From Treponema sp. (GTDB lineage Bacteria > Spirochaetota > Spirochaetia > Treponematales > Breznakiellaceae): DNA of 5,682 nt. Below the pieces are notes generated by a model. It had not been told where the DNA came from and made no database searches. It saw only the letters and a program-made list of their open reading frames with translations. Location of the stretch: contig JAISFT010000249.1 in NCBI GenBank assembly GCA_031263435.1, positions 1 to 5,682 on the forward strand, given 5' to 3'. A program made the translations under genes and the position numbers. Positions 1 through 5,024 of this stretch are shown here, piece after piece. How positions within the stretch are numbered: position 1 is the first letter of the stretch; every line of letters begins with the position of its first letter.

Positions 1-40
1 TTCAGCTTTTACAATAAGTATAAGCACGTACCGGGAAGGC

Positions 41-77
41 GCCGTTCCGGCATAAGCCGGAACGGCTTCTTTTTTTT
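41..77 (+). terminator. Intrinsic terminator of an upstream gene outside the window
   Basis: A perfect 11-bp GC-rich stem (GCCGTTCCGGC at 41-51 with GCCGGAACGGC at 56-66) closes an ATAA loop and is followed by TTC and eight T residues (70-77). This is the textbook form of a Rho-independent terminator reading rightwards. The gene it serves would lie left of position 1; bases 1-40 show no recognisable coding end. Confidence 0.93.
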
Positions 78-160
78 CGAAGGGTTCGCCCCGGCTCCTG
101 CCCGCCGCGGCGAGGTGCGCAGCAATTCTCCATTTCAAACAAATGATCCTTACAACCACG
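78..160. other. Short intergenic stretch, no gene seen
   Basis: No gene is supported here. A small CGAA-GGG-TTCG palindrome sits at its left edge. The only item of note is CAGCAATTCTCCATTT (120-135), which matches the outer end of the inverted repeat at 370-385 (reverse strand) at 15 of 16 bases. Confidence 0.5.
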
Positions 161-204
161 AAAATCCGGCAAATTATCCTTAATTTGCCGGATTTTTTCT
201 TTTA
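161..204 (+). terminator. Second intrinsic terminator, possibly bidirectional
   Basis: A 16-bp perfect stem is formed by AAAATCCGGCAAATTA (161-176) and TAATTTGCCGGATTTT (181-196) around a TCCT loop. The T-rich tail runs on to about 204. The A-run at the left base gives a short T tract on the reverse strand too, so weak termination leftwards is possible. Together with the terminator at 41-77 it forms a tandem pair that isolates leuS from upstream transcription. Confidence 0.88.
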
Positions 205-218
205 TTCCCTTGGTGAGC

Positions 219-385
219 CAGTAATTCTCTCCGTTACTGACCAGCGAAGGGACACCACAAAAGGTTCCGGGGGGTGGCAGGGGAAAAAGGGTCCTCCGTA
301 AGGAGGCCCTTTTATCCCCTGACAGGACCCCTGAAAAATTTCTATGGTGTCCCTTCCTTTTCGATGAGTAAATGGAGAATTACTG
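219..385. repeat. Long imperfect inverted repeat (167 bp) upstream of leuS
   Basis: Nested complementary arms span the stretch. CAGTAATTCTC (219-229) pairs with 375-385 (11 bp), TTACT (234-238) with 367-371, and GAAGGGACACCA (246-257) with 345-356 (12 bp perfect). GGGG (271-274) can pair with 328-331, and CAGGGG (278-283) with CCCCTG (316-321). AAAAGGG (285-291) pairs with CCCTTTT (307-313), and CCTCC (293-297) with GGAGG (302-306) around a GTAA loop. It lies upstream of the likely leuS promoter, so it is probably not part of the leuS leader. A degenerate foldback mobile element or a large intergenic hairpin is the best reading; its function is unknown. Confidence 0.75.
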
Positions 386-397
386 TCCGCCATGTGA

Positions 398-426
398 TTG
401 AAATACCGCGCCAAGCCGGGTATGAT
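398..426 (+). promoter_or_regulatory. Probable sigma70-type promoter of leuS
   Basis: TTGAAA (398-403) and TATGAT (421-426) are separated by exactly 17 bp, placing transcription start near 433 and giving a leader of about 83 nt before the leuS ATG. It lies downstream of both terminators and of the large inverted repeat. It was found by inspection only. Confidence 0.6.
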
Positions 427-515
427 TATCCGTGGTTCCCAAGCCGGCCGGATTTTGGGGCCCATCATCATGGTCGCGGTAAAAGCGCCGCCGCGGGCAA
501 AAGGAGCCGGAAAGC

Positions 516-3110
516 ATGACAAAATATCCCTTCCAGACCATTGAGAGCAAATGGCAGACCTATTGGGATACCCATAAGACCTTCAAGGCGGTGGAAGACC
601 CCCAATTTCCCAAGGATAAACGCCGCTATGTGCTCGATATGTTCCCCTACCCCTCCGCCCAGGGCCTTCATGTGGGACACCCCGAGGGCTATACCGCCAC
701 GGATATCTACTGCCGCTACCTCCGTATGAGGGGCTATAACGTGCTGCACCCCATGGGGTTCGACGCCTTCGGCCTGCCGGCGGAGAACTACGCCATCAAA
801 ACCGGGACCCACCCGGCCATAACCACCGCGGCGAATATCGACAAATTCCGTTCCCAGATAAAATCCCTGGGCTTTTCCTACGACTGGGACCGGGAGGTGG
901 ATACGTCAAAGGAGGACTACTACCGGTGGACCCAGTGGATATTCCTCAAACTCTTTGAAAAGGGCCTGGCCTACGAGGCGGAAAGCCCCATCAACTGGTG
1001 CCCCTCCTGCAAAACCGGCCTCGCCAACGAGGAGGTAAAGGACGGCCACTGTGAACGCTGCGGCACCAGGGTAACCCGGAAGCGGATCCGCCAGTGGATA
1101 CTGAAAATCACCGCCTACGCGGAGCGGCTCCTCTCGGACCTGGACGGCCTTGACTGGCCGGAACCGGTAAAACTGATGCAGCGGAACTGGATAGGCCGCT
1201 CCGAAGGGGCGAACGTGATCTTCCCCATCGCCGCCGCCGGTCCCGGCGCGGCATCCCCGGAGGCGGACACCGCCGGGGACAACGGCCTTTCCCTGGAAAT
1301 CTACACCACCCGGCCGGACACCCTTTTCGGTGTTACCTACATGGTCCTGGCCCCGGAACACCCCCTGGTGGAGCGGATCACCACGGCGGAACAAGCCCCC
1401 CAGGTGGCCTCCTATCTGGAGGCGGCGGCGAAAAAGAGCGACCTGGAAAGGACGGACCTGGCGAAAACCAAAACCGGGGTCTTCTCCGGGGCCTACGCCA
1501 TAAACCCGGTAAACAACAAACCCATCCCCATCTGGATCGCCGACTATGTGCTCATCTCCTACGGAACCGGAGCCATCATGGCCGTTCCCGCCCACGATGA
1601 ACGGGACTGGGAATTCGCCAAAACCTTCAAACTCCCCATTACCCTGGTGGTATCCCCGGAAAAACCAGTACCCGGCCAGGACTACTCCGGCGAACCCGCC
1701 CAATGCGGCTCCGCCGACGGCTGGGCGGTAAACTCCGGCCAATTCGACGGACTCCCCACGACGGAACTTATCACCAGGATCACCGCATGGCTGGAGGAAC
1801 GGGGAATCGGCAAAAAAACGGTAAACTACAAATTGCGGGACTGGGTCTTCAGCCGCCAACGCTACTGGGGGGAACCCATCCCGGTGGTCCACTGCGATCA
1901 CTGCGGCATCGTGGCCCTGCCGGAAAGCCAACTGCCCCTGACCCTCCCGGAGGTGGAATCCTACCTCCCCGCCGGCACCGGAGAATCCCCCCTGGCCATG
2001 ATCGACCCCTGGGTAAACACCACCTGCCCCCGCTGCGGCGGCAAGGCAAAGCGGGAAACCAACACCATGCCCCAATGGGCGGGCTCCTGCTGGTACTACC
2101 TCCGCTACCTGGACCCGGGGAACCCCAAGGCCTTCGCCGGGCGGGACAAAATCGACTACTGGGCCCCGGTGGACCTCTATGTGGGGGGCAACGAACACGC
2201 CGTACTCCACCTGCTCTATTCCCGGTTCTGGCACAAGGTCCTCTACGACCTGGGCCTGGTGAACACCACCGAACCCTTCCAGCGGCTGATAAACCAGGGG
2301 ATGATCCTGGGGGAAGACAACCAAAAAATGAGCAAAAGCCGGGGCAACGTCATCAACCCCGACGACATCATCCGGGAGTACGGAGCGGATTCCATGCGGG
2401 TCTACGAGATGTTCATGGGCCCCCTGGAGGTAACCAAACCCTGGTTAACCGCGGGCCTCGTGGGGGTCTCCCGGTTCCTGGAACGCCTCTGGACCCTGGC
2501 CGAGAAAGTAGAAGGGGGGGAGAACCCCCCTCGCTCCGTCCCCTCCGGGGACTCCGCTGCCCCCCCAGCGGGGGGAGCCCCCCCCGCAACGCCCCCCCCA
2601 CCGGACCCCACGCCGCCGGCCCCGCCGTCGGCCCCGCCGCCACCGCCGGCCCTCGTCAGGCTCCTCCACCGGACCGTCAAAAAAGTAACCCACGACACGG
2701 CGTCGTTGAATTTCAACACCGCCATCAGCCAGATGATGATCTACTCCGCGGAACTGGCCAAACTGCCCCAGGTCCCCCGGCAGCTCTGGGAACCCCTGGT
2801 CCTTATGGCAAGCCCCTACGCCCCCCACCTGGGGGAGGAACTTTGGGCAAAGCTGGGCTACACCGAATCGGTCTCCAGGGCCCCCTGGCCAAAGTACGAC
2901 GAGGAATTTACCGCCGAAACCGAGGCCACCGTGGTGGTCCAGGTGAACGGCAAAATCCGGGACAAATTCACCACCCCCGCGGGCACCCCCCGGGAGGACC
3001 TTGAAAAAACCGCCCGCTCCCTGCCGGGGGTTCTCAAGTGGCTCCAGGGCCAGACGGTGATCAAGGTAATCACCGTGCAGGATAAGCTCGTAAACCTGGT
3101 GGTAAAGTAA
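516..3110 (+). CDS. leuS: Leucyl-tRNA synthetase (class Ia)
   Basis: Cytoplasmic enzyme that charges tRNA-Leu with leucine using ATP. At 864 residues it has normal bacterial LeuRS length. The signature HVGH (HIGH motif) is at 52-55 and KMSKS at 604-608. Cysteine pairs at 162/165 and 179/182, and at 460/463 and 504/507, are placed as in the zinc-binding regions of bacterial LeuRS. The CP1 editing domain holds the threonine-rich TTRPDTLFG (264-272) and the [15 protein letters not shown] segment (350-364), which carries the conserved editing aspartate. The C-terminal extension ends VNLVVK. The start is supported by AAGGAG (501-506), 9 nt upstream, and by the typical N-terminus ([14 protein letters not shown]). 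Two oddities: an Ala/Gly/Pro-rich insert at about 239-256 in CP1, and a 45-residue proline-rich linker (667-711) just before the anticodon-binding helices. The gene appears monocistronic. Confidence 0.98.
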   Translation: MTKYPFQTIESKWQTYWDTHKTFKAVEDPQFPKDKRRYVLDMFPYPSAQGLHVGHPEGYTATDIYCRYLRMRGYNVLHPMGFDAFGLPAENYAIKTGTHPAITTAANIDKFRSQIKSLGFSYDWDREVDTSKEDYYRWTQWIFLKLFEKGLAYEAESPINWCPSCKTGLANEEVKDGHCERCGTRVTRKRIRQWILKITAYAERLLSDLDGLDWPEPVKLMQRNWIGRSEGANVIFPIAAAGPGAASPEADTAGDNGLSLEIYTTRPDTLFGVTYMVLAPEHPLVERITTAEQAPQVASYLEAAAKKSDLERTDLAKTKTGVFSGAYAINPVNNKPIPIWIADYVLISYGTGAIMAVPAHDERDWEFAKTFKLPITLVVSPEKPVPGQDYSGEPAQCGSADGWAVNSGQFDGLPTTELITRITAWLEERGIGKKTVNYKLRDWVFSRQRYWGEPIPVVHCDHCGIVALPESQLPLTLPEVESYLPAGTGESPLAMIDPWVNTTCPRCGGKAKRETNTMPQWAGSCWYYLRYLDPGNPKAFAGRDKIDYWAPVDLYVGGNEHAVLHLLYSRFWHKVLYDLGLVNTTEPFQRLINQGMILGEDNQKMSKSRGNVINPDDIIREYGADSMRVYEMFMGPLEVTKPWLTAGLVGVSRFLERLWTLAEKVEGGENPPRSVPSGDSAAPPAGGAPPATPPPPDPTPPAPPSAPPPPPALVRLLHRTVKKVTHDTASLNFNTAISQMMIYSAELAKLPQVPRQLWEPLVLMASPYAPHLGEELWAKLGYTESVSRAPWPKYDEEFTAETEATVVVQVNGKIRDKFTTPAGTPREDLEKTARSLPGVLKWLQGQTVIKVITVQDKLVNLVVK
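2514..2648 (+). other. Proline-rich, homopolymer-rich linker within leuS
   Basis: This segment encodes residues 667-711 and is dominated by Pro, Ala and Gly. At the DNA level it holds G7 (2514-2520), C6 (2525-2530), C7 (2560-2566), G6 (2570-2575), C8 (2578-2585) and C8 (2592-2599). Small palindromes are embedded: TCCCC-TCC-GGGGA (2539-2551) and CCGCTG-C6-CAGCGG (2554-2571). It sits at the natural junction between the KMSKS region and the anticodon-binding helical bundle, where a longer linker is tolerated. The flanking residues (RFLERLW before, [15 protein letters not shown] after) are normal LeuRS sequence, so it is an in-frame expansion and not a frameshift. Confidence 0.85.
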
Positions 3111-3142
3111 GGGTTCCCGGACCCCCAAGGGTCCGGGAACCC
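3111..3142 (+). terminator. Hairpin at the 3' end of leuS, terminator-like without a T tract
   Basis: Starting at the base after the leuS stop codon, GGGTTCCCGGACCC (3111-3124) and GGGTCCGGGAACCC (3129-3142) form a perfect 14-bp stem with a CCAA loop. No T-run follows: the next bases are CTTGACA, the -35 of the tRNA promoter. It may stabilise the mRNA 3' end, act as an inefficient terminator, or need Rho. It is symmetrical, so it can form on either strand. Confidence 0.65.
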
Positions 3143-3143
3143 C

Positions 3144-3168
3144 TTGACACAAGGACGGATGATATAAT
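3144..3168 (+). promoter_or_regulatory. Promoter of tRNA-Val, extended -10 type
   Basis: A consensus TATAAT (3163-3168) preceded by TGA (3160-3162) makes an extended -10 element. A perfect TTGACA lies at 3144-3149 but is only 13 bp away, shorter than the usual 16-18, so the TG motif probably compensates or the -35 match is fortuitous. Expected start is near 3175, about 15 nt before the mature tRNA. Confidence 0.75.
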
Positions 3169-3189
3169 ATGGTTCTAGGAGGTTCTTTT

Positions 3190-3261
3190 GGACGATTAAC
3201 TCAGCGGGAGAGTGCTACCTTCACACGGTAGAAGTCACTGGTTCAAATCCAGTATCGTCCA
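3190..3261 (+). tRNA. tRNA-Val, anticodon CAC
   Basis: A complete cloverleaf can be drawn. The acceptor stem is GGACGAT (3190-3196) with ATCGTCC (3254-3260). The D stem is ACTC (3199-3202) with GAGT (3210-3213). The anticodon stem is CTACC (3215-3219) with GGTAG (3227-3231), with the seven-base loop TTCACAC, so CAC at 3222-3224 reads GUG valine codons. The variable loop is AAGTC. The T stem is ACTGG (3237-3241) with CCAGT (3249-3253), with loop TTCAAAT. The discriminator is A3261. CCA is not encoded and must be added after transcription. The gene has its own promoter and is followed with no gap by repeat copy A. Confidence 0.96.
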
Positions 3262-3279
3262 ACGTCCAGTAATTCCTTG

Positions 3280-3288
3280 TGATATAAT
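3280..3288 (+). promoter_or_regulatory. Extended -10 promoter motif inside repeat copy A
   Basis: TGA followed by TATAAT (3283-3288) is a consensus extended -10 lying in the fully conserved 5' block of the repeat. No good -35 lies 16-18 bp upstream (CAACGT at 3260-3265). Transcription would begin near 3295, just before the predicted RNA fold. The same nine bases occur in the tRNA-Val promoter and in copy B. Confidence 0.55.
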
Positions 3289-3294
3289 GAGTTA

Positions 3295-3493
3295 TACGCT
3301 TATTGCTTAATACGCCCTGTCCGCGACTGGGAATGACGCCCCCGGACAAGGACCAGCAAAGGTGGACGCTGGTATTCAAACCGCTGATTCAAGGGGCTTT
3401 GCGAAGCATCGTTCCGCAGGAACGCGGCCAGGGCCGACAAAATGCGGAGGGATGCGTTGGGAATAGAGCGCAGCGGAATGGCCTAGGCAAACC
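3295..3493 (+). ncRNA. Putative structured non-coding RNA, copy A (unrecognised family)
   Basis: Predicted pairing: P0 TTGCTTA (3303-3309) with TAGGCAA (3484-3490) closes the molecule. P1 is GCCC (3314-3317) with GGGC (3431-3434). P2 is TGTCCG (3318-3323) with CGGACA (3343-3348). P3 is ACCAGC (3352-3357) with GCTGGT (3368-3373). P4 is CCGC (3381-3384) with GCGG (3424-3427), enclosing hairpins GCTT-TGCG-AAGC (3396-3407) and GTTCC-GCA-GGAAC (3411-3423). P5 is TGCG (3453-3456) with CGCA (3469-3472). Compared with copy B, P2 shows U-A to C-G and P3 shows G-C to A-U, both compensatory. No T-rich terminator follows. The fold was found by eye. It lacks the RNase P CR-I motif, the tmRNA 5' motif and a 6S-type single long hairpin. 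Confidence 0.55.
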
Positions 3494-3576
3494 GGAACCC
3501 GACGCCATCAGGATCGGTTTGGGGCCTGTAACATTTTAAGAGTAAATTTCTTCCTTTCCTTGAAATTTTGAGAAAT

Positions 3577-3625
3577 TTGGCTTTGCCAGAGCTACGATAA
3601 TTCATTATATTACAAAGAATTATCG
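3577..3625. repeat. Relic sharing sequence with the MITE and with the repeat 5' ends
   Basis: TTGGCTTTGCCAGA (3577-3590) matches the reverse strand of the MITE at 4578-4591 in 13 of 14 bases. TATTACAAAGAATTA (3608-3622) is identical to the reverse strand of the MITE centre (4537-4551). CATTATATTACAAAGAATTA also resembles the reverse strand of the promoter block in repeats A and B. CGATAATTC (3595-3603) and GAATTATCG (3617-3625) form a perfect 9-bp inverted repeat. This is probably a decayed copy of the same element family. Confidence 0.5.
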
Positions 3626-3655
3626 AAATCAACTTCACGAAAAACTGAAGGTAAA

Positions 3656-3784
3656 ATGATGGTCAAAATTTCAGGCGGTTCATTTACACAAAAAATATTA
3701 CAGGCTCTCGGTTTGTCCGGCAGGACAAAAAAGCGCATACAGACCTGTCAAGCGAAATTGCTCCGACCAGATAAAAAACACTAA
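3656..3784 (+). CDS. Small hypothetical protein (42 aa), doubtful
   Basis: An ATG at 3656 (a second ATG follows at once) opens a 42-residue frame. It begins MMVKISGGSFTQKILQ and is strongly basic towards its end (RTKKRIQ, LLRPDKKH). GAAGG lies 5 nt upstream as a possible ribosome site. I do not recognise a family. The frame is open further upstream to 3572 without another start, so it may be the tail of a decayed longer gene. It precedes the antitoxin promoter and lies in the AT-rich island. A chance frame is quite possible; the Ser-Gly-Gly / Leu pattern is the only hint of real coding. Confidence 0.3.
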   Translation: MMVKISGGSFTQKILQALGLSGRTKKRIQTCQAKLLRPDKKH

Positions 3785-3798
3785 AAAACAGAAAAGAT

Positions 3799-3827
3799 TT
3801 GAAATTATGCTGATTTTCTTATAAAAT
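3799..3827 (+). promoter_or_regulatory. Probable promoter of the antitoxin gene
   Basis: TTGAAA (3799-3804) and TAAAAT (3822-3827) stand 17 bp apart, with start expected near 3834, at the AGGAGG ribosome site (3834-3839). The mRNA leader would be very short. Antitoxins of this type usually repress their own promoter, but no clear operator palindrome is visible here. Confidence 0.5.
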
Positions 3828-3845
3828 ATTATCAGGAGGCAAACG

Positions 3846-4076
3846 GTGCCGCAAATTTCATTCAATATTGACCAAATTGTTTTCGAAAAAATCAAGAAAA
3901 TTGCCAAACAGAAGGAAACCTCTGTTTCGGATTGGGTTGAAGACAATATAAAAAAAGCATTGAGGGATGATTATCCAAATGATTTTTTTGAATTATTCGG
4001 CGCCATTAACGATGATACTTTTGTTGAACCAATTGAAATAGACCAAAAGTATGATATAGGGAGGGAACAGCTATAA
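3846..4076 (+). CDS. VapB-like ribbon-helix-helix antitoxin, orphaned
   Basis: A 76-residue protein with a GTG start, fixed by AGGAGG (3834-3839) 6 nt upstream. Residues 2-9 (PQISFNID) have the alternating pattern of an RHH beta strand. They are followed by two helices (about 10-24 and 28-43, with SVSDWVEDNIKKAL), the fold used for DNA binding in MetJ/Arc-type antitoxins. The acidic tail (FFELFGAINDDTFVEP to REQL) resembles the toxin-binding tail of VapB partners of PIN-domain toxins. The stop overlaps the next ATG (TAATG), the usual coupling of antitoxin to toxin, but that toxin is cut to 11 codons. If expressed it could act as a free DNA-binding protein or as an antidote to a related VapC elsewhere. 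The family call is by pattern recognition. Confidence 0.75.
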   Translation: MPQISFNIDQIVFEKIKKIAKQKETSVSDWVEDNIKKALRDDYPNDFFELFGAINDDTFVEPIEIDQKYDIGREQL

Positions 4077-4111
4077 TGTATTTTTTGGATTTTATTTCCC
4101 TGTCTCATTGA
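4076..4111 (+). pseudogene. Truncated VapC (PIN-domain toxin) stub
   Basis: An ATG overlapping the antitoxin stop by one base, with GGGAGGG (4059-4065) as ribosome site, opens an 11-codon frame reading MYFLDFISLSH. The first five residues fit the start of VapC proteins, which commonly read MY-L-LD-TN with the Asp as the first catalytic acid. The similarity stops immediately after that Asp, at about 4090. The rest of the toxin (about 120 residues in the family) is absent, and the reverse-strand pseudogene's 3' end begins at 4105. This is best read as a deletion or replacement junction just downstream of 4090. Assignment rests on five residues plus the operon layout. Confidence 0.55.
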
Positions 4112-4930
4112 AACGGTAATTTGGGTTGTTTTGGCTCCTTCGGCACAAATGGTCCCGTCCCATTTATTTGCCTCTCATAATCTTCATTTGCCTCTATTAC
4201 CTCGGACCCCGCCCCTTGTATCAACGCAAAAATTACTCCAGCTAGTATGCTTACATCTAAATTTATAGTAAAATAGAAACTATGCTTTCCTGATATATTT
4301 CTATACCCTATTTCACTTCCTATTATCTGAAATGGATAGCCCCATTCTTCTAAATATGTCCGTAATAGAAATCTTAAACCGGAACTAAAAACATATCCAT
4401 TTGTATTAAGCCCGGACCAATCCTTAACACTTAAATAGTTTATTGACGCAAATGGCCCAAGAATAATATTCTTTATATTACTGACCCGGCAATTATTATA
4501 ATGACAAATACGGACATACAAATATGGCACCTTTGTTAATTCTTTGTAATACAAGGAATTAGAAAATAATGACCACTTCTGGTAAAGCCAATGTCTAAAT
4601 AAACATTGCCGGGTCAGTAAAAGGATTCCAATATAAATTCCCGTTTAGAAAATATAAATCCTGACTCCATTTCTCTGTATTTACAGAATAATTTGCTACA
4701 TATTTTAGTGGGGATATTTCAAAACCTATATGTGTTTTATCATGTTCGATAAAGAAATTTATTAAACTTGCCGATAGTTCAAAATTATATCCATCTGAAA
4801 AAACATTCATTCCTCCATTAAAAGTACCATAGTTGAATTTAAACCCAAACCCATTTTTAACGATTTCTTATGTATGTATATAAGAAAGTACATTCATTAA
4901 AATCACTAATAAAAAAATACCTTTTTTCAT
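4105..4930 (-). pseudogene. Secreted, possibly outer-membrane protein gene, broken by a stop codon and a MITE
   Basis: The start ATG (4928-4930) has GGAGG 6 nt upstream and a good promoter. It opens a lipophilic signal sequence, MKKGIFLLVILMNVLSYIHT. Codon 21 is TAA (4868-4870), after which the same frame stays open (EIVKNGFGFKFNYGTFNGG onwards) until the MITE at 4481-4617 introduces a stop at 4595. Removing the MITE plus one TA rejoins WNPF to NIKNIILGPF in frame and gives 229 codons (687 nt). The predicted mature protein has alternating, aromatic-rich strands and Gly-rich turns (GFGFKFNYGTFNGG, YWNPF, LRFLLRTYLEEWGYPFQ), suggesting a beta-rich surface or outer-membrane protein. Its C-terminus is proline/lysine-rich (GPFVPKEPKQPKLPFQ). 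I do not recognise the family. AT-rich codon use contrasts with leuS and suggests transfer. Confidence 0.75.
4481..4617. mobile_element. 137-bp palindromic MITE-like element with TA duplication
   Basis: Perfect 13-bp terminal inverted repeats, CTGACCCGGCAAT (4481-4493) and ATTGCCGGGTCAG (4605-4617), are flanked on both sides by TA (4479-4480 and 4618-4619). A further near-perfect inverted repeat, TAATTCTTTGTA (4537-4548) with TACAAGGAATTA (4550-4561), is centred on 4549, the exact midpoint of the element. There is no transposase. TA duplication plus short inverted repeats is characteristic of elements mobilised by IS630/Tc1-mariner-type transposases; that assignment is inference. Its insertion splits the reverse-strand gene between codons for WNPF and NIKN. 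Confidence 0.88.
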
Positions 4931-4947
4931 TTATATCCTCCATTGTT

Positions 4948-4976
4948 ATTATATATTACAATCACCAAAACGTCAA
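4948..4976 (-). promoter_or_regulatory. Promoter of the secreted-protein pseudogene
   Basis: On the reverse strand TTGACG (4971-4976) and TATAAT (4948-4953) are 17 bp apart, a near-consensus sigma70 pair. Start is expected near 4941, immediately at the GGAGG (4937-4941), so the leader would be about 11 nt. The promoter is intact although the gene is not. Confidence 0.75.
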
Positions 4977-5009
4977 GGGAAATTGCACATAACGTCCAGT
5001 AATTCCTTG

Positions 5010-5018
5010 TGATATAAT
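5010..5018 (+). promoter_or_regulatory. Extended -10 promoter motif inside repeat copy B
   Basis: TGA plus TATAAT (5013-5018) is identical in sequence and position to the element in copy A. The upstream -35 position reads TAACGT, again a poor match, so an extended -10 mechanism is assumed. Confidence 0.5.
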
Positions 5019-5024
5019 GAGTTA

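Larger units (their letters stand above)
3261..3493 (+). repeat. Direct repeat copy A
   Basis: This 233-bp unit recurs at 4991-5235. Its first ~59 bp (AACGTCC through GCCCTG) are identical in both copies. A block of about 57 bp (3371-3427, from GGTATTCAAACCGC to GCGG) is also identical, as is GGAATGGCCTAGGCAAACC near the 3' end. The parts between vary in sequence and length. Similarity begins at the last base of the tRNA-Val gene and stops after AAACC. The mosaic of fixed and variable blocks is typical of a structured RNA gene rather than a recent duplication. Confidence 0.9.

Noticed and set aside
269..331. T-box-like riboswitch ahead of leuS (GGGTGGCA followed by a CCTCC-GTAA-GGAGG hairpin)
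   Set aside because: The T-box core continues as ACCGCGG in real examples but not here, the bulge would read TGGC whereas tRNA-Leu with discriminator A needs TGGT, no specifier stem is visible, and the element lies upstream of the likely promoter.
202..522. Overlapping frames on both strands in the leuS upstream region (202-522 reverse, 274-519 forward)
   Set aside because: They run through the inverted repeat and the promoter, lack credible ribosome sites, and have no recognisable protein features.
906..2324. Long reverse-strand open frame (472 codons) opposite leuS
   Set aside because: It lies wholly inside leuS, its product is low-complexity Gly/Val/Pro without motifs, and GC-rich codon bias of leuS produces such antisense frames. 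Other overlapping frames at 1703-3004 (+) and 2445-3152 (-) are rejected for the same reason.
3261..3493. Repeat as RNase P RNA, tmRNA or 6S RNA
   Set aside because: GGGAATAGAGCGCA recalls the RNase P stretch around TAAGAGCGCA, but the essential GAGGAAAGTCC block is missing. There is no tRNA-like end or tag frame as in tmRNA. The branched fold is not the single long hairpin of 6S. Two copies would also be unusual for RNase P or tmRNA.
3303..3539. 78-codon forward frame over repeat copy A
   Set aside because: Copy B has length differences in the same stretch that break this frame, while the RNA pairing is preserved. The conservation is at RNA or DNA level, not protein.
3712..3729. Hairpin TTTGTCC-GGCA-GGACAAA as a terminator
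   Set aside because: It is followed by A residues on the forward strand and by CCGAG on the reverse strand, so it has no T tract in the right place. It also lies inside the small ORF.
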